Source of the DNA: Rubrivirga litoralis
GTDB lineage: Bacteria > Bacteroidota > Rhodothermia > Rhodothermales > Rubricoccaceae
Length of the DNA stretch: 64,000 bases
NCBI RefSeq assembly: GCF_031846415.1
Contig: NZ_JAVRHT010000018.1
Location: forward strand, 14,005-78,004
Reading direction: 5' to 3'
In this document: piece after piece, positions 1 through 8,340 of the stretch
Numbering within the stretch: the first letter of the stretch is position 1
Layout: each line of letters starts with the position of its first letter
The notes under the pieces: model-generated
What the model was told of the DNA's origin: nothing
Seen by the model: only the letters and a program-made list of their open reading frames with translations
Databases searched by the model: none
Translations under genes and position numbers: made by a program

Positions 1-2368
1 CGCCGCCGATGGCCTGGAACGGGGGCACGGTCAGCTCCGTGATCTCGGCGTCGTTGGCCCAGAAGCTGGTCCGCGAGATCCACTGGACGAGGTCGGTGCT
101 CACGGGGACGAGGCTGAGCCCGAGCTCGACCCCGTTGTTCCGGAGCTGGCCCCCGTTGAACGTCTCGATCGTGAACCCGCTCGACGGCTCGACCTGGCGG
201 TCGAGGATGAGGTTGTCGACGACCTTGGTGTAGGCCGTCGCTTCGAGGTTGACGCGGCCGCCGAAGAGCGTGAGGTCGAGGCCGCCCTCGAATTCCGTCG
301 CCCGCTCAGGCTCGATGCCGGCGAACCCGCGCCGGCCCTCGAGCACGAGTCCGGCGTTGCTGGCGATCGTCGAGGTTCCGAACGTGGTGAACTTGGACCC
401 GAACGGGGCCGTGTTCCCCGTCTGCCCGAACGCCGCGCGGAGCTTGAAGAGGTCGACCGCCCCGCCCTCGAGGACGCCCAGGTTCGTGAGGTTGAGCGCG
501 AGCCCGGCCTTCGGGTAGGCGTAGTAATCGCTGACGTCGCCGTTGGCCGACGACCGCTCGACGCGGAGGCCCGCCGTCGCGATGACGGCGTCGCGGTAGC
601 TGACCTCCTCCTGCGCGAAGAGCGCCCGGTCGTTCTGGAAAAAGCGGTTCTGGTTCGTCTGGATCGACGAGGCCAAGTTCAGGTTCTGCTGGTCCGGGAT
701 GAGCCCACGGGACACCGTGAGCACGTTGTCGAACTCCTGGTCGAACGCCGTGAGCCCGGCCTGCGTCGTGAACGAGAGGTCCCGGCCCTCGGGCGCGTAG
801 GCGTGGACGGCGAGGAGTTGGACGTTCGTGTTGAGGTTCGTCGTCCGCCCCAGCGACGACGTCCCGGGCAGCTCGTCGTCGGGCTCGAACTGGAGCTGGA
901 CCGGGAACAGGTTGGCCTGGTCGAGCGCGTAGTAGTCGACGCCGCCGACGCCGATCAGCTGGAGCGACTGCGTCGCGCTCGTGAGCAGGTTCACGGTCGC
1001 CTTGCCCGACCCGAAAAAGCGGTTGTTCGTCTCCTCGATCGTCGCGAGGTCGCGGGTCTGGAGCGGGTTGGCCGCGTTGAACGGGTTGTCCGGGAACTCG
1101 CCGTCGGCGCCCGGCCGGAGGTCGACGAAGCTGGGCGTGGCGAGGAGCCCGACGCCGAACGTGGCCCCCGAGTTGTCGTTGCCGGTGATCCCGCGGTTGG
1201 CGACCGAACGGACGTAGTTGGCGTTGGCGTCGACCTCGAACAGGTCGCTCAGCCGGTGCGTCAGGTTGATCCGGCCCGACTGCTTCTCGTAGCCGGTCCC
1301 GGCGACGATCCCCTCGTCGTCCTTGACGATGCCGGAGACGTAGAACTGGGTCCGGTCGTTGCCGCCCGAGACCGAGAGGTTCGTCGTGAGGAGGAGCCCG
1401 TCGTTCCCGAACAGCTCCTCTTCGAGGTCGAAGGTCCGGCCGCCGGCGGCGTTGAACGCGGCGAGCCCGGCAGGGCCGTACGTGGCCTCGGCGGTCGCGG
1501 CGGTAAACTGGCGGCTCCCCAGCGTCCGCTGGATCGAGGCGACCCCGACCGTCTGCGAGAGCGAGACCTCCGTCCGACCCGCCGCCCCGCTCTTCGTGCG
1601 GATCACGACGACGCCGTTCGAGGCGCGGGCGCCGTAGATGGCGGCGGCCGACGGCCCTTTCAGGACCTCGATCGACTCGATGTCCTCGGCGGGGAGGTCG
1701 GCGATCCGGCTGACGGGGTTGTCCTGGCTCGAGGCGTTCCCGCCGCCCGACGCCTCCGAGACCGCGTTGGTCCCGTTCGAGACCGCGTCGTTCGACACGA
1801 TCACGCCGTCGACGACGTAGAGCGGCTGGCTGTTGCCGTTGATCGTCGTGATCCCGCGGAGCCGGATGTTGATGCCGCCGCCGGGGGCGCCGGAGTTCGA
1901 GTTCACGACGGCCCCAGTGATCTTGCCGTTGAGCGCGCCGTCGAGCGTCTGCGGCGTCGTGACCTCGGAGAGCTCGCGGGCCGAGATGGTCTCGACCGAG
2001 ATGGCCGAGTTCGACCGCTTCACCGACGTCCCGAGCCCGGTCACGACGACTTCGTCGAGCCCGAGGAGGTCCTCCTCGAGGGCCACGTCGACCACGGTCT
2101 GGCCGGGCTCGACGGTCACGGTCTCCGTCCGGTAGCCGACGAACGAGTACTCGAGCCGGCGCTGGCCCGGCGGCAACTCGATCTCGTACCCCCCGTCGAC
2201 GTCGGTGCGGACGCCGATCGTCGAGGCGAGGACGACGACGGTCGCGCCGGGGATTGGCTGGCCGCTGGAAGCGTCGGTGACGGTCCCGCTCACGGTCTGA
2301 GCCGAGGCGAGGGCGGGGAGGAGCACGAAGGCCACCACGAGGGCGGCCCGGTTCGTAGAAAGGATCAT
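1..2368 (-). CDS. SusC/RagA-family TonB-dependent outer membrane receptor (3' end outside window)
   Basis: Outer-membrane receptor that imports large nutrients using TonB energy, usually together with a SusD lipoprotein. Read from an ATG at 2368; 789 residues are visible and the rest lies beyond the window edge. A signal peptide ends in LASA-Q near residue 23. It is followed by a carboxypeptidase-regulatory-like domain (about 25-105, GTVTDASSGQPIPGATV) and then a plug domain containing LYVVDGVIV and IESIEVLKGPSAAAIYGARA, both hallmarks of SusC-type plugs. The remainder is beta-barrel-like. The substrate cannot be told. A SusD partner would be expected downstream, off the left edge. The family call is firm from the motifs. 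Confidence 0.93.
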   Translation of the reverse strand, partial: MILSTNRAALVVAFVLLPALASAQTVSGTVTDASSGQPIPGATVVVLASTIGVRTDVDGGYEIELPPGQRRLEYSFVGYRTETVTVEPGQTVVDVALEEDLLGLDEVVVTGLGTSVKRSNSAISVETISARELSEVTTPQTLDGALNGKITGAVVNSNSGAPGGGINIRLRGITTINGNSQPLYVVDGVIVSNDAVSNGTNAVSEASGGGNASSQDNPVSRIADLPAEDIESIEVLKGPSAAAIYGARASNGVVVIRTKSGAAGRTEVSLSQTVGVASIQRTLGSRQFTAATAEATYGPAGLAAFNAAGGRTFDLEEELFGNDGLLLTTNLSVSGGNDRTQFYVSGIVKDDEGIVAGTGYEKQSGRINLTHRLSDLFEVDANANYVRSVANRGITGNDNSGATFGVGLLATPSFVDLRPGADGEFPDNPFNAANPLQTRDLATIEETNNRFFGSGKATVNLLTSATQSLQLIGVGGVDYYALDQANLFPVQLQFEPDDELPGTSSLGRTTNLNTNVQLLAVHAYAPEGRDLSFTTQAGLTAFDQEFDNVLTVSRGLIPDQQNLNLASSIQTNQNRFFQNDRALFAQEEVSYRDAVIATAGLRVERSSANGDVSDYYAYPKAGLALNLTNLGVLEGGAVDLFKLRAAFGQTGNTAPFGSKFTTFGTSTIASNAGLVLEGRRGFAGIEPERATEFEGGLDLTLFGGRVNLEATAYTKVVDNLILDRQVEPSSGFTIETFNGGQLRNNGVELGLSLVPVSTDLVQWISRTSFWANDAEITELTVPPFQAIGG

Positions 2369-2810
2369 GGAGAGTCGGCAGGTAAACCGAGAAATCAGGC
2401 GCTAGTCTACGCCATTTCTCCACGGCCGCGTCATCCGATTCCCCACCCCGCCCCGAACTGTCGAGATCGGCGGATGAATGGTCCTCCACCCCGCTCGATA
2501 GGTCGTCGCGGCCGGCGTGACCGTCACTGCACGGCCAACGGCGCTCCGGCCGCCGCCGGTGACGTTGCCGAGGTCGCCGGCTTAACGCCCGCCGTACGCG
2601 TCCGAGCCGCGGCGCGCGGCGCAGACGTCTCCCCGCCCGATTAGAAAGCCGCTCCCGCAGAGGCGCCCCCGCCTCAAGAAGCCCGATGCCGCCGCCCCGC
2701 CCCCGCGGGCGGACTCGCGCGGGCGGGGCGGAACGGAACGGCGCCCGCCGCCAAGGAAGGCAGCGGGCGCCGGTGCGCGCGGGCGGGGCGGGCGCCCGCT
2801 CTGGGCGCGC
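2369..2810. other. intergenic region between the receptor gene and the SOD gene
   Basis: About 440 bp with no credible gene. The part next to the receptor start (2369-2450) is relatively AT-rich and probably carries its promoter, but I could not find a clean TAnnTTTG element. The part next to the SOD gene holds several copies of the 11-mer GGGCGGGGCGG and two inverted structures, listed separately. Confidence 0.6.
2692..2771. terminator. candidate GC-rich terminator hairpins downstream of the SOD gene
   Basis: Two inverted structures follow the SOD stop codon (minus strand). At 2740-2771 two 13-nt arms (GGCGCCCGCCGCC and GGCAGCGGGCGCC, one mismatch) flank a 6-nt loop. At 2692-2702 and 2721-2731 an 11-mer and its exact reverse complement form a second pair. 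Neither has a T-run, so termination is inferred only from position and stem strength. Confidence 0.35.
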
Positions 2811-3392
2811 TTACAGGAAGTCCCGGGCGTCCGAGATCACGCCGCAGCCGATCCGGCCGCCCGAGTTGCCGCCGGGGTCGGTTTCGAGGTCGTCGCGGTT
2901 CGCGTGGACGACGACCGAGCGGCCCTCGACGGGACGGACGCCGTCGAGCGAGACCTCATCGGTCGCCACGATGGCCGAGACGCGACCAGCCGCGTCGGCC
3001 GTCACGTTGCCGAAGTCGCCGGCGTGCTTGTCGTCGGCGTCATCGGTCGGCGCCCCGTGGTCGTTGGTGTCGAGCGGGTCGTAGTGGCCGCCAGCCGCCC
3101 CGCCCACTTCGGCGAAGCCGTCCGCGTCGTGGTCGCCCCGCCCGCAGTCGCCGACGGTGTGGAGGTGGAAGCCGTGGACCGAGTTGGGGGCGAGGCCGGC
3201 GAGCGCGACCTCCATGCGGAGGACGTCGCCGGTTTGCCGGAACGCAACCGTCCCGGTCACGCCGGTCGTGGTGTCGGTGGGGGCCGAGATCTCGGCCGTT
3301 GCCACCCGGTCGATGATGTCGTCGTCGTCGCTGTCGCACGCGGCGAGCGCGAGGGCGGGGAGGAGGACGAGGAGGGGGGTGTATCGGGACAT
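2811..3392 (-). CDS. sodC: superoxide dismutase [Cu-Zn], lipoprotein
   Basis: Periplasmic or outer-membrane-anchored enzyme that dismutates superoxide. 193 aa from the ATG at 3392, chosen over an upstream in-frame ATG because it starts directly on a lipoprotein signal (LALAAC, lipid Cys at residue 19). The family signatures are all present: GFHLHTVGDC (copper ligands and one disulfide Cys), GGHYDP (bridging His), HAGDFGN (zinc His and Asp) and VVVHANRDDLETDPGGNSGG with RIGCGV (last copper His, second Cys). No catalytic residue appears to be missing. Lipoprotein SODs of this type protect the envelope against external superoxide. Confidence 0.95.
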   Translation of the reverse strand: MSRYTPLLVLLPALALAACDSDDDDIIDRVATAEISAPTDTTTGVTGTVAFRQTGDVLRMEVALAGLAPNSVHGFHLHTVGDCGRGDHDADGFAEVGGAAGGHYDPLDTNDHGAPTDDADDKHAGDFGNVTADAAGRVSAIVATDEVSLDGVRPVEGRSVVVHANRDDLETDPGGNSGGRIGCGVISDARDFL

Positions 3393-3422
3393 GTGTCGGG
3401 GAGGAGTGCGACGGCCCCTCAC

Positions 3423-3456
3423 GCCGCCCCGCCCTCGCCAGTTCGGGCGGGGCGGC
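3423..3456. terminator. inverted pair of the 11-mer downstream of the 3543-4058 gene
   Basis: Two perfect 12-nt arms, GCCGCCCCGCCC (3423-3434) and GGGCGGGGCGGC (3445-3456), are separated by 10 nt. The structure lies between the upstream lipoprotein gene's stop and the start of the SOD gene. There is no U-tract. Possible terminator or mRNA 3' end stabiliser. Confidence 0.35.
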
Positions 3457-3542
3457 CGGTTCGGGGGTGGTCCACCCCGCTCGCCCGTACCGCGCCGGGC
3501 GGGGCGCTCAGGAGACGCCCGAGCGGGCGGGGCGGCTGCCCC

Positions 3543-4058
3543 TCAGCGGAGGCCGCCCGCGACGTCGACGCGGAACTCGTTCGAGACGACGGCGCGGGAC
3601 TCCGCGGGCAGCCCGCCCTCGACGGCCGTCGCCACGGCGGTCACGAGCCGGTACGTACCGGGCACGGTCTCGGGCGCCGGCCCCGGCAGCCACTCCGGCG
3701 CGCAGCGGTCACCCGTGCAGCCGTGGAAGCCGGCTACGTAGTCCACCGACTCACCCGGCGCGACGGCCAGGGGCTGGCTGAGGCAGAGCAAGTAGACGGG
3801 GTTGACGGCCACGACCCATTCGCTGCCCACGCGCTTTTCCAAGACCGGCGACTCGGGCAATTGGCACCCTGTGAAGTAGACCGTCTCGTCGGACGCGTTG
3901 GTGTAGGTCAGGCCGGCCTCGAACGTGACGGCGGAGCTCGTGACCTGGGCGCGGTAGGCGCGGGCGTCCGTCAGCAGCTCGGCGTCGGACACGGGCGCCC
4001 CGTTGGAGTCGCACCCGGCGGCGACGAGGAGAACAGCGGCGAGGGCGGGGCGGCGCAT
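3543..4058 (-). CDS. lipoprotein of unknown function (BsuPI-like beta domain possible)
   Basis: 171-aa lipoprotein: a short signal ending LLVAAGC puts the lipid Cys at residue 16. The mature part is rich in predicted beta strands (VTFEAGLTYTNASDETVYFTGC, LAVAPGESVDYVAGF, PGTYRLVTAV). This strand pattern resembles immunoglobulin-like BsuPI-type domains, but the match is loose. Four Cys in the mature region could form disulfides, in keeping with an exported protein. It precedes the SOD gene on the same strand with a 150-bp gap. Function not recognised. Confidence 0.75.
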   Translation of the reverse strand: MRRPALAAVLLVAAGCDSNGAPVSDAELLTDARAYRAQVTSSAVTFEAGLTYTNASDETVYFTGCQLPESPVLEKRVGSEWVVAVNPVYLLCLSQPLAVAPGESVDYVAGFHGCTGDRCAPEWLPGPAPETVPGTYRLVTAVATAVEGGLPAESRAVVSNEFRVDVAGGLR

Positions 4059-4124
4059 GGGGGCGGAGTCAGGGCGAAGCCCGGCGAGCGTACGGCGGCC
4101 GCCCCGCCCCGTTCAAGGCACACC

Positions 4125-4150
4125 GACCGCCCCGCCCGGGCGGGGCGGTC
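4125..4150. terminator. 26-bp perfect palindrome made of two 11-mer copies at the DUF2254 stop codon
   Basis: Arms 4125-4137 (GACCGCCCCGCCC) and 4138-4150 are exact reverse complements with no spacer. The palindrome overlaps the TGA of the DUF2254 gene (4149-4151). It can form a cruciform or, in RNA, a strong hairpin. No T-run follows, so a terminator role is inferred. Confidence 0.4.
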
Positions 4151-5564
4151 AGGCCGTGCCGCCGACGACGTCGGTCTGGGCCGCGAGCGCTTCGAAGCCG
4201 ACGTGGCCGGCCAGCAGCCGGGACACGTCGCGGTGGCGCTCGCGGACGTCGCGGCGGTCGGCGTCGATGGTGAGCGAGTCCGTCGCCCCCTGGAGCAGCG
4301 CGTCGGCCTGCTCGCGGAGGGCCTCGCGCTGCGAGCGGTCCGCGACGCGGCCGGCCACCTCGCCGATCGTCGTGAGGGCGTGGAGCGTCGCGTTCCGGTC
4401 GGCGACGACGTACGGGCGGAGCTGACTGTAGACGTCCTCGACGAACTCTCCGAAGGTCGTCGGCTGGGCGACCACACGGAGCGCACCGCCCTCGTCGTGG
4501 CGGGTCGGTTCGGGGAAGTCGCGGGCGGCCAGGCTCTTGAGCGCCGCGCTCAGCCAGTCGAGGCACGAGACGGCCGTGAACGGGTCGTTGACGCCGGGCG
4601 AGAGCGCGCGCGCGGCGATCTCGACTAGCTCGTCGACGAGGAAGCGCGTGTCCTGGCGGGCCGTCCGCTGCGAGCCCCACGCGAACGACGCGCGGACGTC
4701 GGCCGCGACCTCGTCCGTCACGCGGTCGGGCGGCCACGCCAGGACGAGCGCGTCGCCGGCGGCCACGAAGTCGCCCGGCCGGTGGCGCACGCGGACGACG
4801 AGGTCGTGCGCCGTCGCGAGGTCGAGGAGCGCCTCGGCGTCGACGCCGCGGACGTAGCCGGCGCCGTCGGCCGCGACCCGACGGGCCTCGTCGAAAAAGC
4901 CGTCGGGCATCGACGTCTGCGCAGTCGGGTCCCGCCCGGCCTCACGCGTCGTCCCGGCCTCCCCGATCCGCTCGGGGAACAGCGACTCGGTCCGGTCGAG
5001 GAGGTCGCGGCCCACGCCGGCCACGAGGTTCGAGACGTGGATGCTCTCGGGGACGTGGTGGATGAAGAAGATGAACACGCCGATCGAGGCCAGCGTGAGC
5101 GCGAGCGCCCCCAGGATGGCGAGGTGCGGCACGAACTCGCCCACCCCGCCCGCCTCGTCGGCCGAGCGGACCGTGCGGAGCACGAGGAGGCAGTAGAGGA
5201 AGGTGGCGATAAAGGTGCCGAGCGTGACTTGGTTGCCGCGGTCGTCCATGAAGTTGGTCAAGAGCCGCGGCCCGTACTGGCCCGTCGCGTAGACCACGCT
5301 CGCGATCGTGATCGAGAACGTGACGCCGGCCACGCCGATCATGGACCCGGCGACGGTCGACAGGAAAGCCCGGGCGCCCTCGGGCCGGGTCCCGTCCTGG
5401 AGGAACGAGACGGCCTCGACCCACCCCGCCCCGACAAGCCCGTCCGCGCGCGTGAGGCCCAGCGCGAGCGCCGCCGCCGCAACCGCCATGAGCGACGGGA
5501 TGAACCAGTAGCTCGAGCGGACGGTGTCCCAGGTGTCGAGGACGCGGGCGCGGATCGGGGGCAT
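4149..5564 (-). CDS. DUF2254 domain-containing membrane protein
   Basis: 471-aa integral membrane protein of the DUF2254 family, whose biochemical role is unknown to me. There are four hydrophobic segments in the first 170 residues (around 20-40, 66-90, 113-131 and 146-169), followed by a soluble C-terminal half. Family-type motifs are SYWFIPSLMA at the N-terminus, FSITIASVVYATGQYGPRLL after the second segment and ALSPGVNDPFTAVSCLDWL in the soluble part. Its length is typical of the family. It has its own intergenic region upstream, with a long hairpin at 5635-5665. Confidence 0.9.
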   Translation of the reverse strand: MPPIRARVLDTWDTVRSSYWFIPSLMAVAAAALALGLTRADGLVGAGWVEAVSFLQDGTRPEGARAFLSTVAGSMIGVAGVTFSITIASVVYATGQYGPRLLTNFMDDRGNQVTLGTFIATFLYCLLVLRTVRSADEAGGVGEFVPHLAILGALALTLASIGVFIFFIHHVPESIHVSNLVAGVGRDLLDRTESLFPERIGEAGTTREAGRDPTAQTSMPDGFFDEARRVAADGAGYVRGVDAEALLDLATAHDLVVRVRHRPGDFVAAGDALVLAWPPDRVTDEVAADVRASFAWGSQRTARQDTRFLVDELVEIAARALSPGVNDPFTAVSCLDWLSAALKSLAARDFPEPTRHDEGGALRVVAQPTTFGEFVEDVYSQLRPYVVADRNATLHALTTIGEVAGRVADRSQREALREQADALLQGATDSLTIDADRRDVRERHRDVSRLLAGHVGFEALAAQTDVVGGTA

Positions 5565-5634
5565 GGGCAGGGCGTGGCGGGGCAGCGGGCGGGGCGGCCG
5601 TGAGACCGCGCCGGACGCGGGCGAAGATCCCCGC

Positions 5635-5665
5635 CCCGCTCAGCACCAGGGGCATGCTGAGCGGG
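5635..5665. repeat. perfect 11-bp inverted repeat between mpg and the DUF2254 gene
   Basis: Arms CCCGCTCAGCA (5635-5645) and TGCTGAGCGGG (5655-5665) with a 9-nt loop. It lies downstream of the glycosylase gene (minus strand) and upstream of the DUF2254 gene. It could act as a transcript 3' structure or an operator; no further evidence. Confidence 0.45.
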
Positions 5666-5745
5666 CAGCGAGAGCAAGGCGCCCGAGCGGTGGGCGGGGC
5701 GGCCACGGGCGGGGCGGCGCCTTCTCTGGCCGCCCCGCTCGCATC

Positions 5746-5769
5746 GGACACGGCGAGCCGTGTCCCTAC
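5746..5769 (-). repeat. GTAG-REP element, GGACAC type
   Basis: On the minus strand GTAG is followed by the palindrome GGACACGGCTCGCCGTGTCC (9-bp stem, 2-nt loop). Similar elements, same tetranucleotide plus GGACAC...GTGTCC, occur at 22407, 31353 and 52763. A GTAG or related tetranucleotide 5' of a palindrome is typical of REP sequences mobilised by RAYT transposases. No RAYT gene is in this window. Confidence 0.65.
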
Positions 5770-5799
5770 AGGTGCCTTCCGGTAGGCGGGGGGAAGCTG

Positions 5800-6498
5800 T
5801 CACCGCCCGCCCCGCCCCGTCTTGCGCGCGAGGCGGACGTCGCTGGGCTCGCCGGGCGACACGAACGGGCTGTCGGTGACGAAAAAGCGGTAGTCGAGGT
5901 CCGCCCCGCGCGAGATCCCGATCCGGCTCGACACCGCTACGCGCGCGTCCTCGACCGCCCCGCCCTCGCCGCGCGCGAAGTACAGGGGCGGGGTGGTCAG
6001 GTCGGCCCCGTGGAACCGGCTGGCCGTGGCGCCCGGCCCCTCGGCGATCCCCAGCGCCTGCGTCAGCTTGCCCGGGCCGTTCGTGAGGTCGCGCCGGCGG
6101 CGGACGGACGGCGGGCGGTTCCGCGTCATGGCCTCCTCGCCCTCGACCGGCTCGATGGCGCGGACGAGCACGGCGCCGGGCTCGCCCTCGGGCTCGGTCA
6201 CCACGTTGAGCAGCCAATTCGTGTAGTACACGTTGTACACGTAGGCCGTGCCCGGCGCGGCGAACAGGTCGCGCGCGCGGCCCTCGGGCTGAACGCGGCC
6301 GGTCGGCCCGAACGTCGCCTTCCACCCGTGCATAGCGGGGTCGTCGGCGAGGTAGGCTTCGGTCTCGACGACGCGGCCCGCGAGGCGGCCGTCGTCGGGC
6401 GACTCGTACACGAGGAGCGCGCCCAGCAGGTCGCGCGCGACGTCGAGCGTGGGGCGGGCGAAAAAGGCGCGGTCGAGCGGTCGGGGCGGGGCGGGCAC
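5800..6498 (-). CDS. DNA-3-methyladenine glycosylase (AAG/Mpg family)
   Basis: Excises alkylated purines such as 3-methyladenine, starting base-excision repair. 232 aa from a GTG at 6498 (VPAPPRPLDRAFFARPTLDVARDLLG), the usual AAG N-terminus. The reading frame is open much further upstream only because of GC bias, so the start is inferred from family length. Motifs: LLGALLVYE, the catalytic GRVVETEAYLADDPAMHG (Glu activates water), AYVYNVYYTNWLLNVVTE and a C-terminal RIGISRGADLDYRFFV. It is divergent from the DUF4097 gene, which starts about 105 bp away. Confidence 0.9.
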   Translation of the reverse strand: MPAPPRPLDRAFFARPTLDVARDLLGALLVYESPDDGRLAGRVVETEAYLADDPAMHGWKATFGPTGRVQPEGRARDLFAAPGTAYVYNVYYTNWLLNVVTEPEGEPGAVLVRAIEPVEGEEAMTRNRPPSVRRRRDLTNGPGKLTQALGIAEGPGATASRFHGADLTTPPLYFARGEGGAVEDARVAVSSRIGISRGADLDYRFFVTDSPFVSPGEPSDVRLARKTGRGGR

Positions 6499-6603
6499 GG
6501 GGCGAACGCGGGGGCGAGCGGGCGGGGCGGTGTAACTCGGCGGGCGGCAGGCCCGTCTGCGGAGCGCACGTCCTACCCACCCCGCCCCCGCGGCGGTCCG
6601 CCC

Positions 6604-7539
6604 ATGCCGACGCCTCCCCGCCCCCGCTTCCAGCGCCTCGCGCTCCTCGTCCTCGGCGCGCTCCTGGTCGCGCTCGGCGCCGACCGGCTCGCCGAGGCCG
6701 CCCCGCCCGCGTCGGCCGAGGCGCCAGCCGCCCCGCCCGCCCTGCTGTCGGCCGCGGCCGACGAGCTGTTCCGCGAGTCGTTCGACGTCCGCCCCGGCGA
6801 CGACCTCGTGGTCGACCTCGGGTCCGAAGCCGTCGTCGTCGAGACGGGCTCCGGCGACCGGGCGCTCGTGACGGTCGAGGGCCGAGGGCGCGACGCCCGG
6901 CGCGAGTTCGAGCGCCGCCGGTTCACGGCGCGCGCCACGCGCGGCCGGCTCGACGTGCGCACCGACCCGCCCCGGCGCGGCTTCCGCATAGGCCGGACGG
7001 ACGCCCAGTTCACGGTCACCGTCCGCGTGCCCGAGCGGTTCAACGTGTCTGTCGACGTCGGGTCCGGCGCCGTCCGTGTCGGTCCCAGCCTCCGCGGCGA
7101 CCTCCTCGTCGACACGGGCTCCGGCGCCGTCCGCGTCGGCGACGTGACGGGCGGGCGGATCGAGATCGAGACCGGCTCGGGCGCCGTCCGCGCCGGTCGG
7201 CTCGTGGGCAACGTCTCGATCGACACCGGTTCGGGCGCCGTCGCCGTTGGATCTGTCGACGGGCCGGCGTCCATCGACACGGGCTCCGGCGCCGTCTCGC
7301 TGACGCTCGCGTCCGCGGCGGAGACCGAGGTGGACACGGGCTCGGGCTCCGTCTCGATCGTGCTCGCCCGGGGCGCCGGGTTCGACGTCGAGCTCGACGG
7401 CGGCCGCGTCTCCATCGACGACGCGCTCGACTTCCGCGGCCGCCGCGAGCGCCGCGAGGTCGAGGGCACGGTCGCAGGGGGCGGCCCCCGCCTCACGGTC
7501 GACACCGGGAGCGGCGCGGTCCGCCTCCGCGCGCAGTAG
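6604..7539 (+). CDS. DUF4097-type beta-repeat exported protein
   Basis: 311 aa from the ATG at 6604. An N-terminal hydrophobic segment (LALLVLGALLVALGADRL) is probably a signal peptide or anchor. The body is a right-handed beta-strand repeat of the DUF4097 type: the motif (D/E)TGSGAV-x-(V/A)G occurs about seven times between residues 140 and 310 and ends the protein. Such proteins occur in Bacteroidota with stress or signalling loci, but the function is undefined. At DNA level the repeats are near-identical (GGCTCCGGCGCCGTC), so the copy number could vary by recombination. An isolated gene between divergent mpg and downstream tsaB. Confidence 0.85.
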   Translation: MPTPPRPRFQRLALLVLGALLVALGADRLAEAAPPASAEAPAAPPALLSAAADELFRESFDVRPGDDLVVDLGSEAVVVETGSGDRALVTVEGRGRDARREFERRRFTARATRGRLDVRTDPPRRGFRIGRTDAQFTVTVRVPERFNVSVDVGSGAVRVGPSLRGDLLVDTGSGAVRVGDVTGGRIEIETGSGAVRAGRLVGNVSIDTGSGAVAVGSVDGPASIDTGSGAVSLTLASAAETEVDTGSGSVSIVLARGAGFDVELDGGRVSIDDALDFRGRRERREVEGTVAGGGPRLTVDTGSGAVRLRAQ

Positions 7540-7565
7540 CCCGCGCGGGCGGGGCGGACCAGGAG

Positions 7566-7644
7566 GGCGGACCCAAAGGGCGGAGCGATCTTGCGGCCTT
7601 CGCCCCGCCCTCTGCTCCACCCCGCCCCACCCTTTGGGTCCGCC
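7566..7644. repeat. perfect 15-bp inverted repeat abutting the tsaB start codon
   Basis: GGCGGACCCAAAGGG (7566-7580) and its exact reverse complement CCCTTTGGGTCCGCC (7630-7644) bracket the 50-bp spacer between the DUF4097 gene and tsaB. The right arm ends at the base before the ATG at 7645. Related GGGTCCGCC strings sit before cysS (36700) and in the 22.5-kb intergenic region. Confidence 0.6.
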
Positions 7645-8310
7645 ATGCTCACGCTCGGTATCGAGACCGCCGCCGACGTCTGCGCCGTCGCCCTGCTCGA
7701 CGGCGACGACCTCCTCGTGCGCTCGGCCGTCCACGTGCCGCGGGCGCACGGGCGGCGGCTGGCCCCGCTCGTCGCCGAGGCGCTGGCCCACGCCGGGCGC
7801 GACGCCGCCGACCTCGACCTCGTCGCCGTCTCGGCCGGACCGGGCTCCTACACCGGCCTCCGCATCGGGATGTCGACGGCCAAGGGCCTGTGCCTGTCGA
7901 CCGGCGCCGGCCTCGCGGCCGTCCCCACGCTCCGCGCCCTCGCCGACGGCGTGGGCGGGGCGGTCGTCGTGGCGCTCCCGTCGCGGCGCGGCGAGGTCTA
8001 CGCGGCGCTCTACGACGGCGACGCCGAGGTCCGCGAGCCGACGGCGCTCGCCCTCGACGACCTCGCCGGCTGGCTCCCCCCCGCCCCGCCCGGCGGCTTC
8101 GCCCTCGGCGGCCCGGGGGCGGGGCGGATCGCGGACGCCGACCCCGAGCGCCCGTGGCGGCGCCTCGCGCTCGTGCCCGACGCCGTCGCCGTCGCCCGCC
8201 GCGGGCAGGCCGAGGCGCGGGCGGGGCGGCTGGCCGACCTCGCCGCCGCCGAGCCGGCCTACCTCAAGCCGGTCGCGGCCGTCCGCCCCCGGGGTATCTT
8301 CCCCGGCTGA
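7645..8310 (+). CDS. tsaB: tRNA t6A37 biosynthesis protein TsaB
   Basis: Partner of TsaD/TsaE in making threonylcarbamoyl-A37 on ANN-decoding tRNAs; TsaB is an inactive ASKHA-fold paralogue that scaffolds TsaD. 221 aa from ATG 7645 (MLTLGIETAADVCAVALLDG), chosen over an upstream ATG because it gives the canonical N-terminus and follows the 15-bp inverted repeat arm. The diagnostic motif SAGPGSYTGLRIGMSTAKGL is at about residues 67-86. The C-terminus is EPAYLKPVA-like, as in the family (AYLR). accD follows after 30 bp, so the two may be co-transcribed. Confidence 0.94.
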   Translation: MLTLGIETAADVCAVALLDGDDLLVRSAVHVPRAHGRRLAPLVAEALAHAGRDAADLDLVAVSAGPGSYTGLRIGMSTAKGLCLSTGAGLAAVPTLRALADGVGGAVVVALPSRRGEVYAALYDGDAEVREPTALALDDLAGWLPPAPPGGFALGGPGAGRIADADPERPWRRLALVPDAVAVARRGQAEARAGRLADLAAAEPAYLKPVAAVRPRGIFPG

Positions 8311-8340
8311 GTCCACCCCGCCCCCTGCGGCCCCCTTCCC

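Noticed and set aside
306..2489. 727-codon minus-strand open frame
   Set aside because: Lies in another frame of the SusC-like receptor, which has clear plug-domain motifs and is simply cut by the window edge.
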